Position numbers and translations under genes: made by a program | Notes under the pieces: generated by a model | What the model was told of the DNA's origin: nothing | The model's input: the letters and a program-made list of their open reading frames with translations, nothing else | Database searches by the model: none | Part shown: one piece after another, positions 7,989 through 16,392 of the stretch | How the letters are laid out: every line of letters starts with the position of its first letter | Position numbering within the stretch: the first letter of the stretch is position 1 | Assembly: GCA_035318985.1 (NCBI GenBank) | Contig: DATHDP010000127.1 | Location: forward strand, 1-64,000 | DNA: 64,000 nucleotides | Direction: 5' to 3' | Origin: VBAS01 sp035318985 | GTDB lineage: Bacteria; Bacteroidota; Bacteroidia; Chitinophagales; Chitinophagaceae

Positions 7989-9014
7989 TTATCTCATAAC
8001 AAAAGGATATCTGTCGTAGTGCTTTAATGCAATGCCTGTGCCACGCACCACACTTTTCAGTGGGTCATCGGCAATATGCACGGGTAATTTGATTTTTTGG
8101 CTTAATCTTTTATCTAAACCTCTTAACAAAGCCCCTCCACCTGTCAGGTAAAGTCCCCGGCGATAGATATCGGCAGCCAGTTCGGGAGGCGTTTGTTCCA
8201 ACGCTTTCAAAATTGCTTCTTCAATTTTGAAAATGCTTTTATCTAAAGCTTCAGCTATTTCCTGGAAACTAACCATGATCTGTTTTGGAATACCTGTCAC
8301 AAGGTCACGACCGTTAACCGGAATATCATCAGGAGGCGTTTCAAGGTCTTTCATAGCAGCACCAACCTGTATCTTGATCTGCTCAGCAGTTCTTTCACCA
8401 ATCAATAAGCTATGGTAACGACGCAAAGCTTCCATAATATCGGCGGTAAATTCATCACCGGCAATACGAATGCTCTGGTCACAAACGATACCGGCAAGGG
8501 CAATAACCGTAATACCCGTTGTACCACCACCAATATCAATGATCATATTACCAACTGGCTCTTCCACATCAATACCTATTCCCAGCGCAGCAGCCATAGG
8601 CTCATGAATAAGATAAACTTCTTTTGCGCCAGCTTGCTCGGCGCTGTCACGAACGGCTCTTTTTTCTACTTCAGTAATGGAAGAAGGAATACAGATCATC
8701 ATTCGCCAGCTTGGTGGGAACATCGGTTTCTTTGTATAAACCAATTTGATCAACTCACGGATCATCAATTCCGCTGCGTTAAAATCAGCGATCACACCAT
8801 CTTTCAGCGGACGAACTGTGCGGATGCTTTCATGTGTTTTCTCATGCATCATCAGAGCCCTTTTACCTACGGCAAGCACTTCCTTAGGATTGTTGCGGTT
8901 TAGAGCAATGATCGAAGGTTCATTTACTACAACTTCGTCGTTATGTATGATGAGGGTATTGGCAGTACCCAGGTCGATGGCTATTTCTTGTGTAAACCAG
9001 TTAAAGAGTCCCAT
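7989..9014 (-). CDS. mreB: Rod-shape-determining actin homologue MreB
   Basis: A 341-residue bacterial actin that forms membrane-associated filaments guiding lateral wall synthesis. ATPase motifs are plain: phosphate-1 IAIDLGTANTLI near the N-terminus, phosphate-2 IIDIGGGTTGITVIA near residue 160, and the adenosine motif LTGGGALLRGLD near residue 290. The N-terminus MGLFNWF is amphipathic and would help membrane contact. Length and motifs match the family well. It is the first gene of the mreBCD-mrdA-rodA cluster, with a Bacteroidota-type promoter just upstream. Confidence 0.98.
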   Translation of the reverse strand: MGLFNWFTQEIAIDLGTANTLIIHNDEVVVNEPSIIALNRNNPKEVLAVGKRALMMHEKTHESIRTVRPLKDGVIADFNAAELMIRELIKLVYTKKPMFPPSWRMMICIPSSITEVEKRAVRDSAEQAGAKEVYLIHEPMAAALGIGIDVEEPVGNMIIDIGGGTTGITVIALAGIVCDQSIRIAGDEFTADIMEALRRYHSLLIGERTAEQIKIQVGAAMKDLETPPDDIPVNGRDLVTGIPKQIMVSFQEIAEALDKSIFKIEEAILKALEQTPPELAADIYRRGLYLTGGGALLRGLDKRLSQKIKLPVHIADDPLKSVVRGTGIALKHYDRYPFVMR

Positions 9015-9039
9015 TTATGAGGATTGGATTTAATGTGTG

Positions 9040-9071
9040 CAAAGTTGGGTGAATTTGTTCGAATTATCAAA
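9040..9071 (-). promoter_or_regulatory. Candidate promoter of mreB
   Basis: On the minus strand a TTTG -33 element (9068-9071) is separated by 20 bases from CAACTTTG (9040-9047), one mismatch from the Bacteroidota -7 consensus TAnnTTTG. The predicted start lies about 20 bases before the mreB ATG. The 324-base gap 9015-9338 also holds a dispersed repeat copy (9178-9197) and a palindrome (9320-9337). I see no gene in it. Confidence 0.6.
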
Positions 9072-9177
9072 GCGAAAAGCCTGATAGCCAAAGATTTTTT
9101 TGGGAGTGAGGCATTTTCGCAATTTGCTGTTAAAAGAATTTCTTATGGGGTCGGCTGCAGGAATTCTATTAAACATC

Positions 9178-9197
9178 GTTGCGTCGCACTCTTGTAC
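9178..9197 (-). repeat. Dispersed intergenic repeat, copy B
   Basis: An exact minus-strand copy of the core GTACAAGAGTGCGACGCAAC, found also at 13168, 25940 and 32179 and shortened at 48312. On the plus strand it is preceded by AAACATC, a flank shared with copy F (CAACATC). Confidence 0.85.
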
Positions 9198-9319
9198 TTC
9201 CAGCAAGTCTAGTCGGCAAATTATAAAACGCAGATAGCAGCGATTTGTTATGAATTCTAAGAGAGAATCTTCACAGTTCGTTATTGCTGGGTTGTGTGAA
9301 ATCAAATTGATTAACTTCA

Positions 9320-9337
9320 ATCCGATAACTATCGGAT
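9320..9337. promoter_or_regulatory. 18-base palindrome touching the MFS start codon
   Basis: ATCCGATA and TATCGGAT are perfect inverted arms with a two-base centre, ending one base before the ATG at 9339. It could be an operator or a translation-blocking hairpin. CGATA/TATCG palindromes are also common neutral intergenic elements in this phylum. Confidence 0.45.
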
Positions 9338-9338
9338 C

Positions 9339-10502
9339 ATGCGTTTAATTAATCGCACTGTTGTCATTCTTTCTGTTGTCAGTTTGTTTGCAGACATAGC
9401 AAGCGAAATGATCTATCCTGTCGTTCCTGTTTACTTAAAAGAAATTGGTTTCTCTGTTTTACTTATTGGCATATTAGAAGGTGTTGCAGAATTTACTTCT
9501 GGTATCAGCAAAGGTTATTTTGGAAAACTAAGTGATGAAAAAGGAGTTCGATTACCATTTATAAAAGCGGGATATTTTTTTAGTGCGATCAGCAAGCCAA
9601 TGATGGCAATGCTTATTTATCCTTTGTGGATCTTTTTTGCAAGAACCCTCGATCGCTTTGGAAAAGGGTTAAGAACTGCCGCCAGAGATGCATTGCTTTC
9701 GCAACAATCAACCAAAGAAACAAAAGCCAGCGTATTTGGCTTTCACAGGGCGATGGATACAGTTGGTGCTGCCATTGGGCCGATCATCGCATTAGTGTTT
9801 CTTTATTTTTTTCCAAAAAAATATTCATCGCTATTTTATTTCGCATTCATTCCGGGTATCATTGCAGTGCTGCTGATCTTTTTACTTAAAGAAAAAAAAG
9901 AACCTGTTTCAACTTTAGAGAAAGGAAATTTTTTTTCCTTTCTTAAATACTGGAAGGTTGCTTCGCTTGAATATAAAAAACTTGTAGTTGGGTTATTATT
10001 GTTTGCGTTGTTCAATAGTTCGGATGTGTTTTTATTATTGATCACAAAAGAAGTTACCGGGAACGATACCACAACTATCGCCGCTTATATTTTTTATAAT
10101 CTTATTTATGCAGGCGCCTCATTTCCTTTGGGAAAATTGGCTGATAGATTGGGGATCAAAAATGTTTTTATCACAGGGTTAATGATGTTCGCAATTGTAT
10201 ATGGAGGGTTTACTTTTCATCCATCCGTTGTCGTAATTTTTATTTTATTTTTTATTTACGGAATTTATGCAGCAGCTACAGAAGGTATCGTGAAAGCATG
10301 GATCACGAATATTGCGCATGATACAAACACTGCAACAGCTGTTGGATTTTATACATCTTGTCAAAGCGTTTGTAGCTTGCTTGCAAGTATCATTGCCGGT
10401 TTTATTTGGTCACAATTCGGCCCTTCATTTACATTTGGCGCCACTGCTTTTATTGCGTTTTCTGTAATAATTTATTTCCTATTGAGTTTCAGGAAGAATT
10501 GA
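9339..10502 (+). CDS. MFS transporter
   Basis: A 387-residue major facilitator with about 12 membrane helices. The N-terminal half carries the loop-2/3 motif GKLSDEKGVRLPF and the strongly conserved RTLDRFGKGLRTAARDALL segment. This segment marks a group of MFS proteins often annotated as drug or sugar efflux permeases; the substrate cannot be told. The C-terminal half repeats the loop as GKLADRLGIKNVF. It stands alone between mreB (divergent) and an outer-membrane protein. A perfect 18-base palindrome abuts its start codon and may affect its expression. Confidence 0.9.
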   Translation: MRLINRTVVILSVVSLFADIASEMIYPVVPVYLKEIGFSVLLIGILEGVAEFTSGISKGYFGKLSDEKGVRLPFIKAGYFFSAISKPMMAMLIYPLWIFFARTLDRFGKGLRTAARDALLSQQSTKETKASVFGFHRAMDTVGAAIGPIIALVFLYFFPKKYSSLFYFAFIPGIIAVLLIFLLKEKKEPVSTLEKGNFFSFLKYWKVASLEYKKLVVGLLLFALFNSSDVFLLLITKEVTGNDTTTIAAYIFYNLIYAGASFPLGKLADRLGIKNVFITGLMMFAIVYGGFTFHPSVVVIFILFFIYGIYAAATEGIVKAWITNIAHDTNTATAVGFYTSCQSVCSLLASIIAGFIWSQFGPSFTFGATAFIAFSVIIYFLLSFRKN

Positions 10503-10572
10503 TTTTCCTTCCCTTTTCTCTCTATTCTGGCACGAAAATGGGGTTGAAACAATAATTAAAAACCAATTTTTT

Positions 10573-11052
10573 ATGAGGAAGGTATTTTTATTATCTGTAA
10601 CCCTTTGTTTATTTATTCTATCGAATGCCCAAAGCAAAAGCACTCACAGCTCTTCTTATCGATCAGCACTAGGAGTAAAATTCTGGGATGGCGCAGGTAT
10701 CTCATTCAAACATTTTTTTCAAGGAAACAATGCTGGTGAATTCATTGGTTACTTCTGGAATCACGGTTTTCGTCTTACTGGTTTATATGAAATACACGGA
10801 AATTTTGCAGATGCACAAGGATTGAAATGGTATATCGGTCCCGGCGCCCATGTTGGGTTTTATGATTATTATGATCATCATGACAACCATATTGATGGCA
10901 CTTTTTTTGGTATTGACGGTGTGTTAGGTCTTGATTATAAATTTAAAGGTGCCCCTATCAATGTTTCTATCGATTGGCAGCCATCATTTGAGTTTGGAGA
11001 CTATGTAGGTTTTGATCACTATGGTGGGATTGGAATTCGTTACACTTTTTAA
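10573..11052 (+). CDS. Small outer-membrane beta-barrel protein
   Basis: A 159-residue protein with an N-terminal signal peptide (about 1-19, ending SNAQ). The rest is rich in Gly, Tyr, Phe and His with alternating polar and apolar residues, and ends in RYTF, an aromatic C-terminus typical of outer-membrane barrels. The stretch GLKWYIGPGAHVGFYDYYDHHDNH (in part: YYDHHDNH) is His/Asp-rich, perhaps a metal-binding loop. It resembles the short eight-strand barrels common in Bacteroidota. No function is assigned. It stands alone and is followed by a strong terminator. Confidence 0.75.
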   Translation: MRKVFLLSVTLCLFILSNAQSKSTHSSSYRSALGVKFWDGAGISFKHFFQGNNAGEFIGYFWNHGFRLTGLYEIHGNFADAQGLKWYIGPGAHVGFYDYYDHHDNHIDGTFFGIDGVLGLDYKFKGAPINVSIDWQPSFEFGDYVGFDHYGGIGIRYTF

Positions 11053-11090
11053 ATCAAATCTTTTTAGTTTTTAGCTATAAGGTTAATTGT

Positions 11091-11128
11091 GAATGAGGTA
11101 TTTTTCTAATACCTCATTCTTTTTTTTA
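11091..11128 (+). terminator. Strong rho-independent terminator
   Basis: Perfect 12-base arms GAATGAGGTATT and AATACCTCATTC with a 5-base loop are followed by eight T. It ends the outer-membrane protein gene. Confidence 0.92.
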
Positions 11129-11154
11129 CCTTGTCCATCTTTAAAACAAGCTAA

Positions 11155-12042
11155 ATGAAAAAACTACTGTTCCTGTTCATTTTATTTAATACCATTTCAC
11201 TGCTATCTTTTTCACAGGATGATATTGCAAAACTTCAGACCGATTTTCAAAATATGATGAATGATCCCAAAAACATCTATGGCAAAAACAAGGATGTTGG
11301 AAAATATTATGACATCCGCGGATTTAAAATGTATGTTGAAGTTTATGGACAAGGAAAGCCATTATTATTTATTCATGGCAACGGAGGCTCAATAAATAAT
11401 TTTACAAAACAGATCCCTTATTTCGCTCAGAACTATAAAGTGATCATAGCGGATAGCCGTGCCCAGGGAAAATCTGCTGATCCAAAAGATTCGATCAGTT
11501 ATGAAATGATGGCTGACGATTATGCAGCATTACTCGATGCAATGAAAATTGATTCGGCGTATGTAGTTGGATGGAGTGATGGTGGCATTAATGGATTATT
11601 GATGGCCATTCGTCATCCTGAGAAAGTAAAAAAACTAGCAGTTACAGGAGCAAATCTTCGACCTGATACAACAGCAGTGCCACAAGAAGTTTGGGATATG
11701 GTAACACCCATGTATACCGGGTTAAAAGCTAAACTAGATAAAAATGAAATGGAAAAAGGTGCATATAAATTATTTAAACTATTGGTTGAAAACCCGCATA
11801 TCCCGCTAAGCGACCTTCAAAAAATAAGTTGCCCTACATTAGTGATCGGGGGAGATCATGATGTGATCAAAGAAGAACATACAATGGAGATCTATAAAAA
11901 TATTCCAAATGCTTATTTATGGATATTGCCAAACTCAGGACACAGTACACCGATCGTTTATTCGACAGAATTTAATTCTAAAATTGATGACTTTTTCAAA
12001 AAACCATACAGGAAGATCGGCGGAGAGGCAAGGTTTTTTTGA
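11155..12042 (+). CDS. Secreted alpha/beta hydrolase
   Basis: A 295-residue alpha/beta-hydrolase-fold protein with a signal peptide (about 1-20, ending SFSQ), so likely periplasmic. Visible marks are the oxyanion HGNGGS stretch, the nucleophile elbow GWSDG (catalytic Ser), the acid in GGDHDVI, and the catalytic His in NSGHSTP. Such enzymes cleave ester, lactone or similar bonds; the substrate is unknown. The predicted core is about 275 residues, usual for the family. It converges on the tryptophan dioxygenase gene with four bases between stops. Confidence 0.88.
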   Translation: MKKLLFLFILFNTISLLSFSQDDIAKLQTDFQNMMNDPKNIYGKNKDVGKYYDIRGFKMYVEVYGQGKPLLFIHGNGGSINNFTKQIPYFAQNYKVIIADSRAQGKSADPKDSISYEMMADDYAALLDAMKIDSAYVVGWSDGGINGLLMAIRHPEKVKKLAVTGANLRPDTTAVPQEVWDMVTPMYTGLKAKLDKNEMEKGAYKLFKLLVENPHIPLSDLQKISCPTLVIGGDHDVIKEEHTMEIYKNIPNAYLWILPNSGHSTPIVYSTEFNSKIDDFFKKPYRKIGGEARFF

Positions 12043-12046
12043 GATT

Positions 12047-13060
12047 TTACAGGTGAGCAAATCCTAACCGCGTTTCCATTTCATTGGAGAGTGTTGGTAG
12101 TCTTCTTCGTTCTATAAGAAAGCTATTCAGTTGCGCAATTTCTCTGAAGATATAATGCTTATCGGCTGCGGCTTTTAAATAGTCTTTGCCAGAACTTCCT
12201 CCTGTTCCTATCCTTGTGCCGATCATACGATGCACCATATTCATGTGGCGGTAACGCCATGAACTTAATTGTTCATCTATTTCTAATAAACAATTTAATA
12301 ATTGAAAAGGTTGCTGCAATAATGGATATCCACGATAAAGCATGATGAATAATGCGGCTCTTGATGCGGTTGAAGAAAGTTGCGAGCTTTGAGTTGCGGG
12401 TTGCGAGTTAGAAAAGAAGACCTCATCAAGTGCAGATAAGTTTCCTTTCTCAGCATCTGCAAGACTTCCCTGGTAACTTTTGCGATATATCTGCCAGAAC
12501 GAATTTGGATCATCAGATAATGAAGGGGCCAATGGCATTCTTTCAAGCCAGCTATTAATAAGTTCCAGCAATGACTTACTGCCTTCTGCACTTTTAATAA
12601 CATCGACATGTTCTTTTCTTAATTGGGCGGTATAATATTCCTTGCCATGCCTGTTGTCAAACTTCAATCCCAGTTTTGCTTCGAGTTGTTTGAATTGCCA
12701 GCTTTGAAAACCCGATGCTGGTCGAAGCATATCACGGAAATCAAGAAAATCCATTGGAGTCATTGTTTCCATAATATCTATCTGGTGAACAAGCACCCTT
12801 AAAATAGTAACACAACGATTGAGACGATGAACAACAGTTTGTAGTTCGGGTGAATTATCATTCAATGCTGGTTTGTTCATGATGGTTGCCACAGCATCCA
12901 CTTCATGATGAAGTTGCTTGAACCAAAGCTCATAGGTTTGATGAATGATGATGAAAAGCATTTCATCATGGGCAGATAAATTTTGCTTATCGCTTTCGGG
13001 GAATTGAGAATTAAGAATTCTATCAAGCTGCAAATAATCGTGATAGTGCATGTCGGCCAT
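12047..13060 (-). CDS. kynA: Tryptophan 2,3-dioxygenase
   Basis: A 337-residue heme enzyme that opens the indole ring of L-tryptophan to N-formylkynurenine. Family marks are MHYHDYLQLDRIL at the N-terminus, FIIIHQTYELWFKQLHHE (H40 matches the active-site His), the FRDMLRPASGFQS block near 108-120, and RYRHMNMVHRMIG with GTGGSSGKDYL. H272 probably ligates heme. Residues 218-228 (NSQPATQSSQL) fall in a variable loop and are encoded by a 32-base word array closely related to an intergenic repeat at 19748-19779, an apparent in-frame insertion. No other kynurenine-pathway gene is adjacent. Confidence 0.93.
   Translation of the reverse strand: MADMHYHDYLQLDRILNSQFPESDKQNLSAHDEMLFIIIHQTYELWFKQLHHEVDAVATIMNKPALNDNSPELQTVVHRLNRCVTILRVLVHQIDIMETMTPMDFLDFRDMLRPASGFQSWQFKQLEAKLGLKFDNRHGKEYYTAQLRKEHVDVIKSAEGSKSLLELINSWLERMPLAPSLSDDPNSFWQIYRKSYQGSLADAEKGNLSALDEVFFSNSQPATQSSQLSSTASRAALFIMLYRGYPLLQQPFQLLNCLLEIDEQLSSWRYRHMNMVHRMIGTRIGTGGSSGKDYLKAAADKHYIFREIAQLNSFLIERRRLPTLSNEMETRLGFAHL
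12378..12409. repeat. Word-array repeat inside kynA coding sequence
   Basis: Read on the minus strand, these 32 bases match 25 of 32 positions of the right arm of the intergenic inverted repeat at 19748-19779 (ACTCG, CGCA, CTCA, AGCTCG words in the same order). They encode NSQPATQSSQL in frame, between well-conserved helices. Confidence 0.65.
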
Positions 13061-13167
13061 GGAGAATGTTTGTGCAAATGTACTCGTGAATGGTGAATAT
13101 GAGGTTACTTAATCATTTGACCATTCATGATTGATCATTGACAAAAAGTTGAATAGAATTACTGAAT

Positions 13168-13187
13168 GTACAAGAGTGCGACGCAAC
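13168..13187 (+). repeat. Dispersed intergenic repeat, copy C
   Basis: An exact plus-strand core GTACAAGAGTGCGACGCAAC. Upstream blocks ACCATTCA (about 13120) and GTTGAATAGAATT (13149-13160) are shared with copy D. It lies in the gap between purD and kynA. Confidence 0.88.
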
Positions 13188-13228
13188 GAATTATGAAAAG
13201 AATTACTAAAGCTAGTTACCAAATTATC

Positions 13229-14509
13229 TCATTCAAACTCGTAGCCAATATCTCTTCTGAAAGACATACCCGTAAAAGCAATATTCCTTAATTCTTCTTT
13301 TGATTTTTCAACGGCTTCAAAAATTGAATCACCAAAAGACGTAATGCAAAGAACCCGGCCGCCATTTGTTACTGGATTTCCATCTTTTGTTATAGTACCG
13401 GCATGAAATAAAATACTTTCAGCAGTGTTCACTTTATCAAGCCCATGAATGACATATCCTTTTTCATAATCGCCGGGATAACCACCGCTAACTGCCATTA
13501 CCGTACATGCAAAGCGATCATCTTCTTCGATCTTTATTTTATCGAGTTTTTGGTTGGTGGCAGCCACTAACATTTCAAGAAAATCATTTTTTAATCTTGG
13601 AATCACAACTTCTGTTTCGGGATCACCCATGCGACAATTGTATTCGATCACATAAGGTTCATCATCAACCTTAATTAATCCAAAGAAAATAAAGCCCCGA
13701 TACTCGAGTCCATCCGCTTTCAATCCTTCTATTGTTGGCTTGATAACCTTCTCTTCTACATTTTTTAAAAATTCTTCATCGGCAAATGGCACAGGACTTA
13801 CTGCACCCATGCCGCCAGTGTTTGGGCCGGAATCTTCTTCTCCTACTCTTTTATAATCTTTTGCTTCGGGCAGCAACACATAATTTTTTCCATCAGTTAA
13901 AACAAAAACAGAAAGCTCGATGCCTTGTAAAAATTCTTCGATCACCACTTTCTTACTTGCATCACCAAACTTTGCCCGCTGTATCATCAATTCAAACTCT
14001 GCCAATGCCTCAACATAGTTTTCACAAATAACAACGCCTTTACCTGCTGCCAACCCATCTGCCTTTAATACGATCGGCAATGCATGTTTATTAATGTATT
14101 CAACTCCGTCTTTATAATTGTCTAATGTAAACTCACCATAAGCAGCTGTTGGGATCTTATGCTTATGCATAAATGCTTTAGCAAAAGCTTTGCTTCCTTC
14201 CAGCTGTGCCCCGTTTTTTGATGGGCCTATAATATCAAGATCCTTTAATTGCAGATCACTTATCAAAAAATCTGTAATGCCCTTTACTAAAGGTTCTTCG
14301 GGGCCAACGAGAACGAGATCAATTTTTTCATCGATGCAACATTTTCTTATTGCATCAAAATCATTTACTCCAAAATCAAGATTGGTTCCGCATTGAGAAG
14401 TACCGGCATTCCCCGGCGCAATAAAAAGTTTGTCGCAAAGAGGGCTTTGAGAAATTTTCCATGCAAAAGCATGTTCACGACCGCCGGCGCCAAGTAAGAG
14501 GACACGCAT
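13229..14509 (-). CDS. purD: Phosphoribosylamine--glycine ligase
   Basis: This 426-residue ATP-grasp enzyme (GARS) joins phosphoribosylamine and glycine with ATP in the second step of purine synthesis. It begins with the diagnostic MRVLLLGAGGREHA loop. It carries the ATP-grasp segments GPSKNGAQLEGSKAFAKAFM (visible part: GSKAFAKAFM) and VLKADGLAAGKGV, and the metal-binding EYNCRMGDPETEV. Length is normal for the monofunctional enzyme. It is not clustered with other pur genes. Upstream, the divergent POT transporter starts 143 bases away. Confidence 0.97.
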   Translation of the reverse strand: MRVLLLGAGGREHAFAWKISQSPLCDKLFIAPGNAGTSQCGTNLDFGVNDFDAIRKCCIDEKIDLVLVGPEEPLVKGITDFLISDLQLKDLDIIGPSKNGAQLEGSKAFAKAFMHKHKIPTAAYGEFTLDNYKDGVEYINKHALPIVLKADGLAAGKGVVICENYVEALAEFELMIQRAKFGDASKKVVIEEFLQGIELSVFVLTDGKNYVLLPEAKDYKRVGEEDSGPNTGGMGAVSPVPFADEEFLKNVEEKVIKPTIEGLKADGLEYRGFIFFGLIKVDDEPYVIEYNCRMGDPETEVVIPRLKNDFLEMLVAATNQKLDKIKIEEDDRFACTVMAVSGGYPGDYEKGYVIHGLDKVNTAESILFHAGTITKDGNPVTNGGRVLCITSFGDSIFEAVEKSKEELRNIAFTGMSFRRDIGYEFE

Positions 14510-14652
14510 ATAGGATTTGGTTTTTTAAACGCATTGCGAATATCGGGTAAGAAAGTTAAAAGAGGTATAGAAAATTTGCGAGTGGAGGATTTTGTTTATT
14601 TTGGACAAGTAATAGGTAAATCAACTCTGATTAGTTAATTAAAAACGATTGT

Positions 14653-16308
14653 ATGAGTCAAGCTCCAAAAACTGGCAAGCACCCGAGAGGTTTAATGGTT
14701 CTTTTCTTTACTGAAATGTGGGAACGATTTGGTTACTACCTGATGGTAGGAATTTTGCTTTTGTATTTGATAAACACCACAACCGGGGGCAAAGGATTGC
14801 CAAGAGCAATGGGTGCTGATATTGTCGGAACTTTCATTGCACTGGTTTATTTAACTCCTTTTATCGGCGGACTTATTGCCGACAGATATCTTGGCTATAT
14901 CAGATCTATTTTTCTGGGAGGATCATTGATGGCTGCAGGTTATCTATTATTGGCTTTACCTGATAATATTACAATGTATATCGGCTTAGGATGTATTATA
15001 ATAGGTAATGGTTTTTTCAAACCGAATATTTCCACTTTGTTGGGTAACATGTATAATACTGATGAGCTAAGACCATTAAAAGACAATGCCTATAATATCT
15101 TTTACATGGGTATTAATATTGGTGCATTGGTCTGCAATTTTGCTGCTGCTATTTTAAGAAATAGGATCGGTTGGTGGGCTGCATTCTCTGCAGCAGGTGT
15201 TGGTTTGATAATTGGCTTGATATGGTTGGCATTTAATCTTAAACATGTAAAACGGTATGATATAAAAAAACCAATGCAAGCCGGAGACATGCCTTTTTCA
15301 AAGATCTTCGGTTCTGTTTTTTTACCAATGATCGTATTTGGGATCATCGGTTGGTTCCTTCCTGGAAATTTTATGGGCTCCGATTCGAATGATGCATTTA
15401 TTCTTGCATGTATTCCTGTTATTTATTTTTATGGAAGTTTATGGTTAAAAGGAAATGCTGAAGATAAAAAAGGAGTAGGCGCATTATTATTCATATTTGC
15501 TATTTCTATTATCTTCTGGACAATCTATAATCAAAATTCTACTGGCTTAACTATCTGGGCTGAATCACATACAGACAGATCGATCCCAAAGTTTATGGAG
15601 CAACCTGCAGATGCGGTGTATACACTTCAAAATTTAACTACTTCACCAAGAGAGGTTGATTCATTAGATCAGTTTATGAGAGTAGTAACCGATGCTTCGG
15701 GGAATGCAGTAAAAACAATGGGACCAGATCCTTATTTTGTTAACCTGCCTAAAGAAAAATGGCCGCCCGATGGATTAGCCAAAGTTGGTAACACAGAACT
15801 CTTTCAATCCATCAATCCGTTTTTTATTGTTGCATTCACACCATTATTAATAATGTTCTTTGCCTACATGGCTCAGCGAAACAGACCTGTTTCAACAGCA
15901 AAGAAATTTGCATGGGCGTTGATCATTTCCGGCCTTAGTGCATTAGTAATGGTATTTGCTGCAATGTCTGTTCCGAGTATTTACACACATAAAGCATCTT
16001 CATTCTGGTTGTTCCTCACATACGGAGTATTTACAGTGAGTGAAATTTGTTTAAGCCCTATCGGCCTTTCATTTGTTTCAAAACTTGCACCTCCGCGATT
16101 AACTGCATTGATGATGGGAGGATGGTTCTTATCAACTTCATTGGGAGGTAAAGTTGCAGGTGTAATGGCCAGCTTCTGGGATAAGATACCTGATAAAAAA
16201 GTTTTCTTCGGGATCATTACTGCTGCGGCAATACTTGGTGGATTATTGATCTTCTCCAAAATAAAATCCCTGGAACAAATAACAAGAGATAAAACAGGTT
16301 CAGCATAA
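14653..16308 (+). CDS. POT/PTR-family proton-coupled peptide transporter
   Basis: A 551-residue MFS-type transporter of the POT (PTR2) family, importing di- and tripeptides with protons. The start shows the family motif FFTEMWERFGYYLM (ExxERFxYY, proton coupling). The second signature, FYMGINIGALVCN, lies near residue 150. About 12-14 helices can be drawn, with a long hydrophilic loop near residues 305-375. The next gene, an OPT oligopeptide transporter, starts 84 bases on behind a terminator, so two different peptide importers sit side by side. DtpT-like proteins are the nearest named relatives. Confidence 0.93.
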   Translation: MSQAPKTGKHPRGLMVLFFTEMWERFGYYLMVGILLLYLINTTTGGKGLPRAMGADIVGTFIALVYLTPFIGGLIADRYLGYIRSIFLGGSLMAAGYLLLALPDNITMYIGLGCIIIGNGFFKPNISTLLGNMYNTDELRPLKDNAYNIFYMGINIGALVCNFAAAILRNRIGWWAAFSAAGVGLIIGLIWLAFNLKHVKRYDIKKPMQAGDMPFSKIFGSVFLPMIVFGIIGWFLPGNFMGSDSNDAFILACIPVIYFYGSLWLKGNAEDKKGVGALLFIFAISIIFWTIYNQNSTGLTIWAESHTDRSIPKFMEQPADAVYTLQNLTTSPREVDSLDQFMRVVTDASGNAVKTMGPDPYFVNLPKEKWPPDGLAKVGNTELFQSINPFFIVAFTPLLIMFFAYMAQRNRPVSTAKKFAWALIISGLSALVMVFAAMSVPSIYTHKASSFWLFLTYGVFTVSEICLSPIGLSFVSKLAPPRLTALMMGGWFLSTSLGGKVAGVMASFWDKIPDKKVFFGIITAAAILGGLLIFSKIKSLEQITRDKTGSA

Positions 16309-16328
16309 ATACTTTTATTTTTTACATG

Positions 16329-16360
16329 AAAAGGTGATGTTCATTAGCATCACCTTTTTT
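16329..16360 (+). terminator. Rho-independent terminator after the POT gene
   Basis: Arms AAGGTGATG and CATCACCTT with an 8-base loop are followed by a T-run. It separates the two peptide-transporter genes into different units, or allows partial read-through. Confidence 0.88.
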
Positions 16361-16392
16361 ATTTATCTTACTTTAAATTAAAACTAACTGCT

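Noticed and set aside
8412..8903. A 163-codon frame antisense to mreB
   Set aside because: It mirrors conserved mreB codons; the product is Asn/His-rich without a family.
9339..10502. Resistance island or transferred segment around the MFS gene
   Set aside because: Base and codon use match the neighbours, and there is no integrase, transposase or direct repeat.
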